A DNA stretch of 64,000 nucleotides from Gordionus sp. m RMFG-2023 (GCF_954871325.1 NC_088775.1:64333561-64397560), one strand, 5' to 3'; numbered from the stretch's first letter, positions 50,095 to 62,289 are shown. Numbers and translations: made by a program. The notes: generated by a model from the letters alone, not told the origin.

Positions 50095-50345
50095 CGTGAA
50101 ATAGTTTTCGCTATATTGTTTTCGAGATTTTAGTTTCGCGATTATTGATTTGCAATTAAAGTTTTACTGTAATGTATCCGCTTTAAAGGTTTCTGATAAG
50201 GGTTTCTATATAAAAATTGTGGTATTGTCCTCGCTGGATAGCATTCACTAATGTGGATTGGTGATAAAAGTTTCGCTATAAAATCCATTCGTGATAAACG
50301 ACGTCGATAAAAGGTTAGCCATAAAAGTATTGCTGAATTGACATG
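50095..50345. repeat. TTTCGCTAT-motif cluster
   Basis: TTTCGTGAAAT, TTTTCGCTATA, TTTCGCGATTA, TTTCGCTATAAAA and similar motifs recur every 20-50 bp. The style matches the array at 7416-7687 and probably marks another element end; no terminus could be fixed. Confidence 0.4.
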
Positions 50346-50744
50346 GAACCATTTTAATTAATTTCGTAAATGCTTTCAAGGGATAGTCGAAAATATGAGA
50401 AACGAATGAATGTTTAAAATTGCCTATGTTATTTTTCGACAAGTTTGTTTGATGCAATTATGCAATCTTTATTGCAGTGGCATGGTTAAAAAGATTTTAA
50501 AGGTCGGGCTGGACTAATGGATCTTTAGGTTACTGAATAAGATACACTTATATTTTATTTAAAAAAATTTATTTTTTGAAAATAGTGCTTCAATTTTCTT
50601 AGAGGATCTTTATGCATCGCTAAAGCAAAATGATTACGGAAAAGGTATCTATTTTTGAATACAATTTTTTTATTAAATATATTTTAAAAATTATGAAATT
50701 ATATGAATCGATTAACTTGTTTTATTAAAATTATTAGTATTCGA

Positions 50745-52521
50745 TAGTGTTAAAAAATTACTACCCAATTTTGGGTTCAAGAAGCACAAACCTGGAACAG
50801 ATCCCGAACACAAACCCGGAGCAAATCCGAGCACATTACCTGAGAACAAGCGGAGAAAACTAGCACAAACACCGAACACAGACCCTGAGCAGAAACACAT
50901 TTTTTTTAAATTGTGTGTTTTCGTGATTTTAAATATTTTTATCAGCACAAAATATCAATTTGATAGGGTATCAAATAAAGGCTATTTGAACTATTTTTTA
51001 ACTGAAATAAAAGTATTCATTCTTGGTCTGAATAGGTTGAAATTAGTCGGAGTGGATGGAGGGAGGTTAAAAATAAATTTCGATATGGTTATCAAATAAG
51101 TGCTAATGGTAAAATATTTTGACAGCAATACTGATCGAAGCTCTAAATGGGTGGTTCTAGGTCTTAGGGCTTCGGCAATGATTTTAATTTTTTATAGTAT
51201 AGAAATTCAATATTGGTATCAATTGAAAGTTTATTAAAAAATATTTTGATTGCAATGTTACTCAATAATCATCTATGTTAATTACGCAATTCCTACTCCA
51301 TTCAGTTTAGTAGATAATGAATCTTTAACATTTTACACAAATGGCCATTTTAAACTATGGTCGGCAAACGATGTTCATGAACTTGGGAAAAGTTTATGAG
51401 ATGGCCTAAATGCAACTGATAAAAAAATTAGATAAATTAACAAATAAATTTCAATTATTACTTAAATATGGACATCCCATAATAGCGCATTATTTTATGC
51501 TATAACTCTGCATTATATAAATCAAGACTGGTGTATTATCAATCTTGCGTTAGATATGATATCATTCCCTCATCCACATACAGGACATGGAATATCATCC
51601 ATTATATCATTAAGTGATTTCAAATTTAAAGATAATATTTTATCTATTACTAATATAAGGGCTAGCATAGTCAAGCCATAGAAGTAATGCAAATTTATTA
51701 TAATTTGAATTATAAAACTGTTTTATATGGCTCATGTCCTAAATTTAATTGTTAAAGATGGGCTAATATATTTGGAGGATCAATTAATCAACATAGAAGG
51801 TATGCTTACCAAATTACACATCTCGTGCATGTTATTGCAGGTGTATACATCTATAATTGGGGCTACAAAAATACATATTCCTGTTAAAATTAGATGGAAT
51901 CGCGTATATCTTATAATACTATTAATATGGTAAAAATTATTTTTATACATTTATTATTTCCCTTTTCTAATACATAAAATATTAACGCACTTTTACAACT
52001 TAATATGCTTAGTTAATTGGGGCCGTTGGCTCCTGATAACTTAAAATACTTCAAAAATTTGGAAGAATTCTATCGCCAATTTATCAAATAACTGTAGAAA
52101 TAAGCTCTAAATCTTCGATAATAAGGAAGACATTATTAATCTATAATTGCTATAGTAGATAATTTAAAAAATCTATAGATAGGAAACTCAGATGCTGCTT
52201 CATTAAGAGAAGCTTCAACATTGATTAAAAAATATTTGATGAATATGGTCACTATATAATAACACCATTTAATCATGCTGCATTAGTACTTGATCCTAGC
52301 AAAAAAATACAATAATTGCAAATTTAAAAGGAGATACAGCAGTTAAAAATATGGCTATTTTCAAAGATAATTATGCAAAATACATATCGGAGTCATTTGA
52401 TGATATATTAATAATAATAACAATCCATCTAATCATAAACTATTGCTCAGATTTGTTTAGTCGATTTTTAGACCTAAACTCAGAGTCAGGGTCTTATACA
52501 ACCAACCATTTTACTATACTA
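50745..52521. mobile_element. hAT element, same family as 53011-58970
   Basis: 1777 bp. Ends TAGTGTTAAAAAATTACTAC and, reversed from the right, TAGTATAGTAAAATGGTTGG. Outside are GTATTCGA (50737-50744) and GTATTAGA (52522-52529), 7 of 8 identical. Subterminal AGCACAAACCCGGAGC-type motifs and ACCAACC/GTCTTATAC blocks match the larger element. The interior keeps a transposase fossil on the plus strand. Confidence 0.75.
51290..52440 (+). pseudogene. hAT transposase fossil
   Basis: In family order: about 51293 PTPFSLVDNESL; about 51460-51560 IWTSHNSALFYAITLHYINQ; about 51590 PHPHTGHGIS; about 51725 MAHVLNLIVKDGL followed by 40 more open codons ending in a WNR motif; about 52260 TPFNHAALVLDPSKK. 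These are the segments around the RNase H-like catalytic core. The C-terminal dimerisation domain is missing before the right end of the element. Several stops and frame changes. Confidence 0.75.
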
Positions 52522-52714
52522 GTATTAGATATTAATTTTTTCAAATAAAAAGCTGGTGCTATTATATGTTTTATAAAGAACGCTGACTAAAACAATTATA
52601 ATTATATCAAATATTTAAAAATATTGATAACGTCAAACCAAAAACTTGAGGCCCATCCTGCTATAAAAATAATGAAATTTGTTTTTAAAAATTATGTCTT
52701 ATTTTTTGTTTTAA

Positions 52715-52924
52715 TTGCTTATTTCTATATATGAAGCACTGAATTTTATTACCGAATATTTCGAAACACCATTTATACAAACACTAGACGGTAAAATGGA
52801 GAGAAATGATCACACACAGCTATTTCGTTATGGAGCTTACAATTTAGCTATACTATATTACAAGTATTATCATTTAATATATTTATATAAAACACTACTA
52901 GATTTTAGTTCAAGCAAGGCATAA
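52715..52924 (+). other. Unassigned short ORF between two hAT elements
   Basis: 69 codons (EALNFITEYFETPFIQTLDG) with normal complexity, outside both neighbouring elements. No family recognised. Confidence 0.2.
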
Positions 52925-53002
52925 GGCTTAAAATATTCTCACTTTTTTTGAGCATAAATAATATAAAATTTAGCTTCTTTTTTTTTATCACACATATTAA
53001 GA

Positions 53003-53010
53003 GCTAAAAT
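53003..53010. repeat. Target-site duplication, left copy
   Basis: GCTAAAAT, identical to 58971-58978. Confidence 0.85.
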
Positions 53011-53935
53011 TAGTGTTGTTAATTGGTTGGTTGTGTAAAACCCAGGGTTTGGGTTTAAAAAATCGACCAAACCAGCTCTGAGCACGAACCCCGAGCACAG
53101 ACCCGGGGTCCAGACCCGGGTCGTGTTGTGTTGTGACGATTTAATAAACATGTTGATAATTAAAATATTTTTTTATTGTAATAATAAAATTAATCATAGA
53201 GGGCGGGTCTAGGTCTTGGGGGGTCAGGAATATTTTTATCAACACAAGATATCGATATGGGTATCAAATAAAATCTAATTTAAATATCTTTAGATTGAAA
53301 GTATTCATTTTTTGTCTTGATGGGTATGACTTGGTCTGGGGGTGGATAAAGGGGTGGGGGGGGGGGGTAAAAAATAATTTTTTTTGATATGGGTATCAAA
53401 TAAAAGGTTATTGTAATAATAATAATCACTCATAGATGGCGGGTCTAGGTCTTGAGGGGTCAGGAATATTTTTATCAACACAAAATATCGATGTGGGTAT
53501 CAAATAAAAGCTAGTATAAATATCTCTTGATTGTAATAATTATACTCCAAGTAGGCGGGATATCTTAGTTAGTCAGGAATATTTATATAAACACAAAATA
53601 TTGATATAGGAATCAAATATAAGGTATTTTAAATATCTTTTGAAGGGTAAAAAAATATTTTTTTAATATAGGCATTAAATAATACTAAAATATTTTTTAT
53701 TGTAATAATAATTAAACTCCACAAAATATTAATATGACTAAAATAGAAGCTAATTAAAATATTTTTCTACTAAAATAACAGTATTCACTCTTGGTATCTT
53801 AATGGTAGTGTTGTTAATTGGTTGATTGTGTAAAACCCAGACCCGGGCTTTGGGTCTAAAAAATCGACCAAACCAGCTCTGAGCATGAACCTTGAGCACA
53901 AACCCGGGGTTCAGACCCGTCCCAGCAAAAGCAAA
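53011..53935. repeat. Left composite inverted repeat
   Basis: Terminal block at 53011-53135, tandem units at about 53195-53800 (TATTTTTATCAACACAA recurs at about 53233 and 53466, with a degraded third copy near 53585), second terminal block at 53806-53935. Reverse-complement partner of 57965-58970. Confidence 0.85.
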
Positions 53936-54119
53936 GATCATATTTTTTCTTAATCCAATTTGGTGGTTCCGTCCTTGGGGGATGATATATAGGAGGCCGG
54001 ACTCTACCACGTGATTCCTTTATAATATATGTTAAATAATAAGGATCTTATTATATTTTAATAAATTTTGGTCGTTATTTAGCAAATTAGGTTGGCATTT
54101 AAAAAATTCCTATACGTTG

Positions 54120-54780
54120 AGTAGCATCTGTCTGAAAATTTTTTTTGCTGACATAACCAGGCCTGATCAAAAAACCAAGTCCCATGCAATTTTCATAAAA
54201 TTTTGTCATTTATTTCTATTGTAATTTAACAACAGCCTTAAATTTAATTTTATATTCCATTTATTTCTATTGTAATATTTAGAATAAATTAAATTTGTAA
54301 TGATAATCATATTGGGTGAAAAGAATAATAGGCTCAGCTCAGAGTGGAAAATCCTATGAGGTTGGAAAATAGGAATTTCAATATTTCTATCTGCTGTATT
54401 TGTCGAGGGAAGGTTTGAGAAATTTTTTTTAAAATTATAATGGGTCGGAATGGGCTTGGAAAATATTTTTATAAATTATGTTGGGCTAGGCTTAGGGAAA
54501 TTTTTCAAAATTATTATAAGCTTGAATGCTTGGGAATTTTTTTATTATTAACTATGGATCAGACATTGACCTAAAACAAAATTTTCTGCAGGCCTGGGCT
54601 CGGCTTTATCAAAAAACTAAGGCCCATAAAATCTGATTTTGATTTTATTTTAAAATTCTTTATGTTTTTTTAAAATATTTTATTCCAGTTCTCAACTATC
54701 AAAATTCTTATGATTTTTGGTTGGGCTTGGGAAATTTTTTTTAAAATTAATATGGCCTTAGACTTTGCTTGGGAATTTTT
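54120..54780. repeat. Copy of the 15.56-16.99 kb repeat family
   Basis: Shares CCAGGCCTGATCAAAAAACC, ATTTTGTCATTTATTTCTAT and, near 54680, CCAGTTCTCAACTA with the 15.6-16.6 kb element. It is nested in or acquired by the larger hAT element. Confidence 0.65.
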
Positions 54781-55227
54781 TTAATATTAAATATTAGGCA
54801 TAGGTGATCAGTAATATTTTAACAAATAATATTGATATAGGTATCATCAGTATAAGCTTTAAATATATTTTGACTCAGAACATAATTTACACTTAGTTAT
54901 AATGGATTGAACCTGCCCTGAAGGGGGGAGGGGATTATAATGAATAAAAATTGGATATTATTTTCAAATATCCGGTAACAACTATTATAAAAGTAAGGAG
55001 AAAATTCTCATTCCCCGTTATTTTTGACGATCTCAGCAATGCTGATAGATAAATCAGAAATTAAGAATATCTTATTAGGTGTACCTCATTTTCTCTTAAA
55101 TTTTAATATTTTTATAAAATATATTAATAAAGTATATTTAGTATCATATAATAAAAAATAACTAATTAGTATTAGCTAGTAATTAATAAACATCTAAAAT
55201 ATAAAAAAAACGCATGTGAGATGTGAT

Positions 55228-56692
55228 TAGAGTTGTTAAACGCTACTTTTAAAAGTAGCACGCATCCGCTATCGCTATTTGTCAAAAAAAGTACGCCATT
55301 AAAGCTACTTTTTATAAAAAAAAATTACAAACAATTGCTTATAATGTTATTGTATAAAAAATATATAAAAATCAACATTAAATATTAAAATATTGTTAGT
55401 TTTGATTATAAAAAAATTTATTATAATTTGTACCTTTAATAATAAAATCATTTCAATATTATCATCCCCAAGTCTAGTGGGACGATCAGAAAGTATAAGT
55501 TTTGCCTTATTAAATAATCTCTCGACATTAGCACTTGAGGGTAAGGGCGTATTTAATCTTATATACATATTTTTAATATAAGATAGATTATCAATAATTT
55601 TATTTGCAAGTACATCGTATGTCTGGCATCCTATTATAATTTTGAGGGCTAATGCCACAGATCTTCTTTTTAAAGTCTTAGGGTCTAGCCAATGGCCTGT
55701 GATTCCCAAATAGGCTCAAAAATATTTAATCAGATCAATTTATAAATATAAATAAGTTTTTACCTTCAGTTATGTGTCCAACTATCTGCCGTGGTACATA
55801 TATATGATATCTCTGATAACTCTACTATTAGAGCATCTTTCATCATTTTAAAGTTATCTGCTATTTTATTCATTAGTGTCTGACGGCATAAAATTGTTGT
55901 ACTAGGGGATAGAGTTTTAATCATCATGGTAAATGATGGATTATCAACCAAAGACATTGGCTGAACTGTATAAATTATTATAACAATAACTTTATCAGCC
56001 AATTTCTGAGAAATATTGTCATTCGTATTATTAATTAATTTGGTTACAATTGAATTAATCTTTATGGATGTAGAGTCGCCTATACCAAAATTAATTAGAT
56101 GTTTCTCCATTCCCTTAAAACTCATGAACAGTCTTATAAAATAAATATTATAAGAATGTAAAAATGACAATTTACCTTTAGGTGTTTCTTGAGGTTATAG
56201 CTACTGGATTGATTTGAGGAAATATTTTTTTTTTGCATTTTAAACAAATAAATTTGAAGCCAGTTTTGGATTATATATTTATTTAAAAAAAATTTCAAAT
56301 CTAGGGAATGGGAAATTTGTATTATAGCTATTAAGAATTCCCTGGTATCTTCCATTTCATTAATATCATTGTCTGAATCACTTTCAACTATTTGGATATC
56401 CATAGGCGATGACATTTTAAATTATTAACACGTGATTTAGGTTTATAATACAAATGAAAATATAAATTACAAATTGAAAATATATTTCAATTTCAAAATT
56501 AAATAATAAATCATAAAAATTATAATTAATTAGGATATTATATTTAAATTTTCATATTTATACTTACCTTCATTATATTTTTTAAAAGTAGCTAATTCAA
56601 AAAAAGTAGCCTAAAAAATTAAATAATTACAAAAAAGTAGCCGCTATTAGCTATAGGTACCAAAAATTTAGCGCGCTACTTTAACAACTCTG
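55228..56692 (-). mobile_element. Nested hAT element with internally deleted transposase
   Basis: 1465 bp. Ends TAGAGTTGTTAAACGCTACT and, reversed from the right, CAGAGTTGTTAAAGTAGCGC. Flanking 8-mers GATGTGAT and GGTGTGAC agree at 6 of 8. AAAAGTAGC/GCTACTTT motifs repeat near both ends. It lies wholly inside the 53011-58970 element and is therefore younger than it. Confidence 0.8.
55347..56415 (-). pseudogene. hAT transposase, catalytic middle deleted
   Basis: Minus strand. 56415-56175: acidic start, then a BED-type zinc finger (FICLKCKK in one frame, then YNLKKHLK). After a possible 45-50 bp intron or frame change, 56140-55766 has SLVDNPSFTMMIKTL and TTADSWTHN, the hAT region leading into the first catalytic Asp. 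55709-55347 begins ITGHWLDPKTL and GCQTYDVLANKII but passes within about 15 codons into TPLPSSANVERLFNKAKLIL, the C-terminal dimerisation motif. The 200-300 residue segment that normally lies between is gone, so the protein could not catalyse transposition. Confidence 0.8.
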
Positions 56693-56699
56693 GGTGTGA

Positions 56700-57960
56700 C
56701 TTTGATATTTTCAACACAAATTATAAATTTACAACATAAATCTCTTTATATTATTTATACATGAATCTTTATTTTATTTAATTTCAATATGTGATAAATT
56801 AAAATAAAATCTTATTTTGTTTACCTTCTTTTATTTTATATTTAAAAATAATAAATACTCGTTGCGTTCCGTTTCACTTCATTCACTGTAATCGTAAATT
56901 ATGAGGGGGGGGGATTTGTTTATAAAAAATATTCAATATAATAATTTTTACCTTGACTTGTTCACTTCTATTTTCCTCTAATTAATATATTTGAGAATTA
57001 AAAATTAAAAATGAATGGCGTAAATGAATATAATTACAACACTCACTAGATTATTATATAATATTAAGTATAATTATTATGTTTTAAGTATTTTTTTGGT
57101 TTAATTTTTATATTCTGTTTCAGTTTTAATATGGTTATATATATATAATAAGAAAAGCGATGATGATGTTATTTACGATTACGAATATTTTTTTGATATT
57201 AGGATAAGAGTTTGAACATTATAATTAAAAACCAATGTGTTTTTAAAAATTTTTTGAAAAGCTTCCTTTTTCGAAATTTAAAAAAAAAGGGAAAAAAATA
57301 ATTATAACTTTTTCCAACGAATGTTGCAATAATACATTAGAAATCGGGCTGGGCCCATTTTTTAAAAAAAAATTAGCTTCGGGCTGGGTCAAATATCTTT
57401 AAATAAAATTTCGGCCAGGTCGGGTTGAGCCATGGAAATATTTTAAAACATATCTAAATTTATCAATTTTATGTTGAATTTTTTATGTAAAATAAAAATA
57501 TTTGATTATATTTATAGAAACTAAAGACACCACGCCACGCGTTAATATCACATCTACATTTTAGATTTTAAAATCATGCGCAAATATATAATTATTTTTT
57601 TTATCACATAAGAAAACATGCAATTTTATTCAAAAAATTATCTACAGATACTTAATTATTAAAAAAACCGAAAATAAAAATTATTTTTTAATTAAGTATA
57701 TTATGAAATAATCGTCCTCTTGTTCGTGAAATTAAACAAATCCCAGTTCGTATCTAATTTTAACTAGGATCAGGATGGTATAGCTGTAAATAATCTCTCA
57801 GTTAACCTAGATAATAATTTATTTTAATCCTATTTGGTATTTATAAGCCCTAAGTGGTCCCGATTAAAAAATTTTTAACCATAAGCTTAGTTGCTTGCAG
57901 GATTTTACTATCTAAGTTCGATATTATTGATAAATATTTTTTATTTATAATATTTGAAAC
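56700..57960. other. Interior of the 5.96-kb element, no coding
   Basis: AT-rich. At 57335-57435 there is a cluster of GGGCTGGGCC / CGGGCTGGGTC / GGTCGGGTTGAGCC motifs that looks like the subterminal region of another element; no end could be fixed. Confidence 0.4.
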
Positions 57961-57964
57961 AACA

Positions 57965-58970
57965 TTATTCATCTGGACCCCGGGTCTGTGCTCAAGGTTC
58001 ATGCTCAGAGCTTGGTCGATTTTTTAGACCCAAACCCCGAGTCTGGGTTTTACACAACCAACCAATTAACAACACTACCATTAAGAGACCAAGAGAGAAT
58101 ACTTTTATTTTAGTAGAAAATTATTTTAATTGGCTTGTATTTTATAGTCATATTAATATTTTGTGTTGATAAAAAATTTCCTGGCCCTCCAAGACCTAGA
58201 GCCTATTTAGAGTTTGATTATTATTACAATAAAAAATATTTTAACCTATTATTTAATGCCCATAAAAAATATTTTTTTACCCTCCAAAAAATATTTAAAA
58301 TACCTTTTATTTGATTCCTATAATTGGCTTCTATTCTATAGTCATACTAATATTTTGTGTTGGTAAAAAATTTCCTGGCCCTCCAAAACCTATAGCCTAT
58401 TTAGAGTTTGATTATTATTACAATAAAAAATATTTTAGTAACCTATTATTTAATGCCCATATTAAAAAAATATTTTTTTACCCTCCAAAAAATATTTAAA
58501 ATACCTTTTATTTGAATCCTATATTTATATTTTGTGTTTATATAAATATTCTTACTAACTAAGACATTCCACCTACTTAGAGTATAATTATTACAATCAA
58601 GAGATATTTATACTAGCTTTTATTTGATACCCACATCGATATTTTGTGTTGATAAAAATATTCTGACCCAAGACCTAGACCCGCCATCTATGAGTGATTA
58701 TTATTATTACAATAAAAAAATATTTCCTTTACCTTTTATTTGATAACCATATCAAAAATAATTATTTTTTACACCCACCCCCTTTATTCACCTCCCAGAC
58801 CAAGTCATACCCATCAAGACTAAAAATGAATACTTTCAATTTAGATATTTAATTTAGATTTTATTTGATACCCATATCCATATCACCACGGGTCTGAACT
58901 CTGAATCCCTATTCGGCCTGAGCACATAAAAGGGTCGTAAATTTTACGACCAAGCAAATTAACAACACTA
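57965..58970. repeat. Right composite inverted repeat
   Basis: Mirror of 53011-53935: inner terminal block at 57965-58080, tandem units at 58140-58860 (TAGTCATAYTAATATTTTGT twice near 58145 and 58340), outer terminal block at 58880-58970. Confidence 0.85.
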
Positions 58971-58978
58971 GCTAAAAT
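58971..58978. repeat. Target-site duplication, right copy
   Basis: GCTAAAAT, identical to 53003-53010. Confidence 0.85.
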
Positions 58979-59094
58979 GTTAGAATATTATAAATTTTGT
59001 GTTGCATATATCTTTATTACATTTAAAATTATCAAATCCATCTAACTATCAAATATATTCCTATAACATTTATAATTACTATCGAATAATTTAT

Positions 59095-59240
59095 TCCATA
59101 ATATAATAAAATGTCTTTGAAAATCAAACAAAGACAATTAAAAGTCCATTTTTCTTATAAAAAATATATTGAAAAACGTCCATAAATGTCAATTACAAAT
59201 TGAGAGATACAACAAAACTGGCATGAACACATAAAATATA
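59095..59240. repeat. Dispersed direct repeat, copy 1
   Basis: TTTGAAAATCAAACAAAGAC, TTTTTCTTATAAAAAATATA and CGTCCATAAATGTC in the same order as 62290-62430, about 3.2 kb away. Shorter related pieces are at 61412-61510 and about 63640-63700. Confidence 0.75.
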
Positions 59241-59394
59241 ATTTGTGCATATATATATATAATCTAAGTAAATGTCTATATAAATATAGAAATGATCTAA
59301 AAAATATAAAAATTATTTTTATTTATTTCCTTTGAATTTTCTTTTTCTGTTCCATTAAGTTCCATACTTTTTTCTTAACTATACCTAATAGTTG

Positions 59395-59560
59395 TCATGG
59401 TGCAGTTGATTGCTATTAAATTTTAAGGGTTAGAGGATCATGGTTTGATTGATATTGTACTATTGGTTGTCATCAAATTTTAACGATTAGTGGGTTATAG
59501 TTTGATTGATCCAGAGCATCATTGGTCAGTCATTCATGATCATTCTACTTAGGCTTGGTG
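59395..59560. repeat. Imperfect tandem repeat, unit about 60 bp
   Basis: TTTGATTGAT, ATTGGTTGTCAT and AAATTTTAASGRTTAG recur two to three times. Confidence 0.55.
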
Positions 59561-59639
59561 TCATTAATCTAGCATCATTGTAGTTGATTGGACAGAATAT
59601 TTACAATAAGTGTCAGTCAAATATGTTTTTTTTAAATAT

Positions 59640-62200
59640 CCTTTTAACATTTTAGATACACTTCCTTATAAGTCATAAACATAAATTTCAGATATTAAAC
59701 ACAAAATTTTTGATTACAATATTCACATGAGGCCTTGACTACTTCCTTCTTTCCTTGTGTCTAAAATAATATCAAATGGTCAATTCCCTTCATTATATAA
59801 CCTCCAAAATGTAAAAAGAAAAGATATTCTAATATTACTACCCCCCCCCCCCCCCATTACTCTTTACATATATAAATCCACATTTACACATATAAAATCA
59901 AAAATATTTTATTAATTTACCTTTCCATATATACATTATAACTCATGTATATATAAACTTTAACATTATTCTTCTTTTTAAAAACTTGAACTATTTCTTT
60001 ACTTATTTTAAATCCTAACTTTCATATCTAGCCACTTATTTCAACACATTATTCTTTATGCCAATTCTTCATTTTTATTTAACATAATCCAAATTTCAAT
60101 TTCATTTAACATTAGCAAAATGTTTCATATCTATAATATTCATTTCATCTTTTTTTTAAAAAAATATCTATATTATCACAATCCTTTTTTTCTTCACATT
60201 ATTTTTCAAAAATTCTTGCTAATTATAATCCCAAAATTTTAATATTAAGCAATCTTTTCTGTCCTGCATTACTTGAGGTCTTAATTTCCTATGATGGATA
60301 CCTATACTCTATTCAATGTGTCTTAAGGCTTACAAAATAAAACTTATTTAAAACACTGGGCTTAAAAAAAATCAAAACATATAATACATAAGCTACTTAT
60401 CAAAACATATTAAATTAAAACTTTTATTACCACCACTATATCCAATGGTTCCCAGAAAAATTTTTCAAAAGTAAACTTTTATAATAGTAATATATAATGG
60501 TTCCTCCATTTATATCATCAACCTTTAAAAGTAAACATCACAGTAATAAAATAATGGTTCCTCTATTCATATATTACCAATTTATAAAATAAACCTAAAA
60601 CAAAAAAAAACTCTTAACCCATATTTTACTTTTTATCACTTTTTTAATTTTCTCAATTAAGACAATTGAATCCTTTTAAACCCATACCCTACTTTCTTTC
60701 TTATCTTTTCATTTGCTCAATATCTTACTATTGTAAAATATTAAAAAAAATTTTTACAAAATCATTTTATTGAATTTCACCCCTCTTATTTCTTTTTAAA
60801 TAAGAACAAATTTCTTTATACTTTTCATAATTAACTTTACTTTTATATCTGTATATTTTCAAAATTTAATTCTTTTAACTACATGAATTATTAACATAAA
60901 TAAAATATTACTCATTTATATATTCAAAATTTTAACTTATAAACATCAAAACACCTTAACCCGTGACTTCTATACTTTTAATCATTCGCTATGTGCTTAA
61001 CCTCAACCTTTTAAATGCTTCATCTAAACTTCATGTTTGAGAATACATTCATTTTAACACATTATTTTTATATATTCTTTCATTTTAATCAATATAATTT
61101 CTAAAAAAAATCAATTAATTTATAAATTTTTATTTACCTAATTTAATTCTATTAATATTTTATGATTTAAATTAATGCATTTCTTATACCCAAAAATTTC
61201 TCCTTTCCAAACATATTCCATTTAAACTTGTCTTTTTCCTCTCTTCCCCCCATCTATTCCAATTTTTATCTATTTCTTATTTTTAATTTTATACATTTCA
61301 TACAAATACAAATCTTTTACCTCTTTATTTTGGCTGTGTATAATGGTTTTTCAATGTATTGCATCTTCCTGCTATTATCTCATCTTATAATTTAAAAAAC
61401 AGCACCAAACTGTTGCATATATTTTTATTATATTTAAAATTAATAATTACCGTCGAATAAATTCTATAATATAACAAAATATTTTTGAAAATCAATCAGT
61501 TAGATTTTTGAAAATTGACATAATATAAATTTTAAAGTAAATTGTAAGATAAATTTGAATTTTGAAATAGAAAAAAATGGGGAAAAAATAAGCAGACGAT
61601 ACTTGGAAAATTGAAAAAGCAAAAAGCAGACAAGAGAAATGATGAATAATAAAATATCCATGAAATTGAGTTTTAAGAGAGGATTAAAGTTAAATTTTGT
61701 TTAAGAAAGAAGTTGTAATTATATTAAATGTTGATTTATATTATTTTGTTTAAATTAAGTTAATAAGATTAATATATAAAAAAAATAAATTGTTAAAGGA
61801 AATAAATAATTGAAATAAAAGATATATAAATGATTTATAATGGTACTTGCTAAACTTTATAGTAGCTTAGGTAAAGAATTGGAGAAGATAAGAAAGAATT
61901 AAGTTATGATGAATTGATTGAGATAAATTAGTAAATAAAGAAGAGAATTTATTTCTTTGAATCTAGAAAAAATAAAAAAATTAATGAATAAAAGTAATAA
62001 CTTGACAGAGATATATTATGGGTTATGTATAATCCTCAGCAATTGAAAAAAAGAGTCTCATTACTCTCCCAAAAATCTTTCATACATTTGAAAGAATTTA
62101 CTAGAGTTTTGATTCAGAAGAGTAGAAATCAGGCTAGCTAATAAAAAAGAATTTTAAATTTAATTGTATTATATAGAAATATTTCTAATTTGACAGCCTC
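59640..62200. other. Spacer with strong strand asymmetry
   Basis: No gene. From about 59.7 to 61.4 kb the plus strand is pyrimidine-rich (TTTC/CTTT tracts and a C17 run near 59841); from about 61.5 to 62.2 kb it switches to purine-rich (GAAAGA, AAAGAA tracts). Otherwise featureless. Confidence 0.5.
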
Positions 62201-62289
62201 ATTCAAATCTTTTAAAAGTATATTTAAATTAATAATGCGAGATTTTAAAAATATCTATGAGATTTTGAAATATTCAATGAATATACCAT

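Larger units (their letters stand above)
53011..58970. mobile_element. 5.96-kb hAT-type element with composite mirrored ends
   Basis: Starts TAGTGTTGTTAATTGGTTGG and ends AATTAACAACACTA, with a perfect 8-bp duplication GCTAAAAT outside. Each end is composite: a terminal block with AAACCCAG and GAGCACAGACCCGG motifs, then about 700-800 bp of tandem units (GGTCAGGAATATTTTTATCA and GGGTATCAAATAAAA), then a second copy of the terminal block (53806-53935 left, 57965-58080 right). The two halves mirror each other over about 930-1000 bp. The middle contains a copy of the 15.6-kb repeat family and a nested hAT. No transposase of its own was found, so it was probably moved in trans. Confidence 0.9.

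Noticed and set aside
53750-54010. 86-codon minus-strand ORF and its relative at 57954-58169
   Set aside because: The two peptides match because they read the inverted terminal blocks of one hAT element; they are not proteins.
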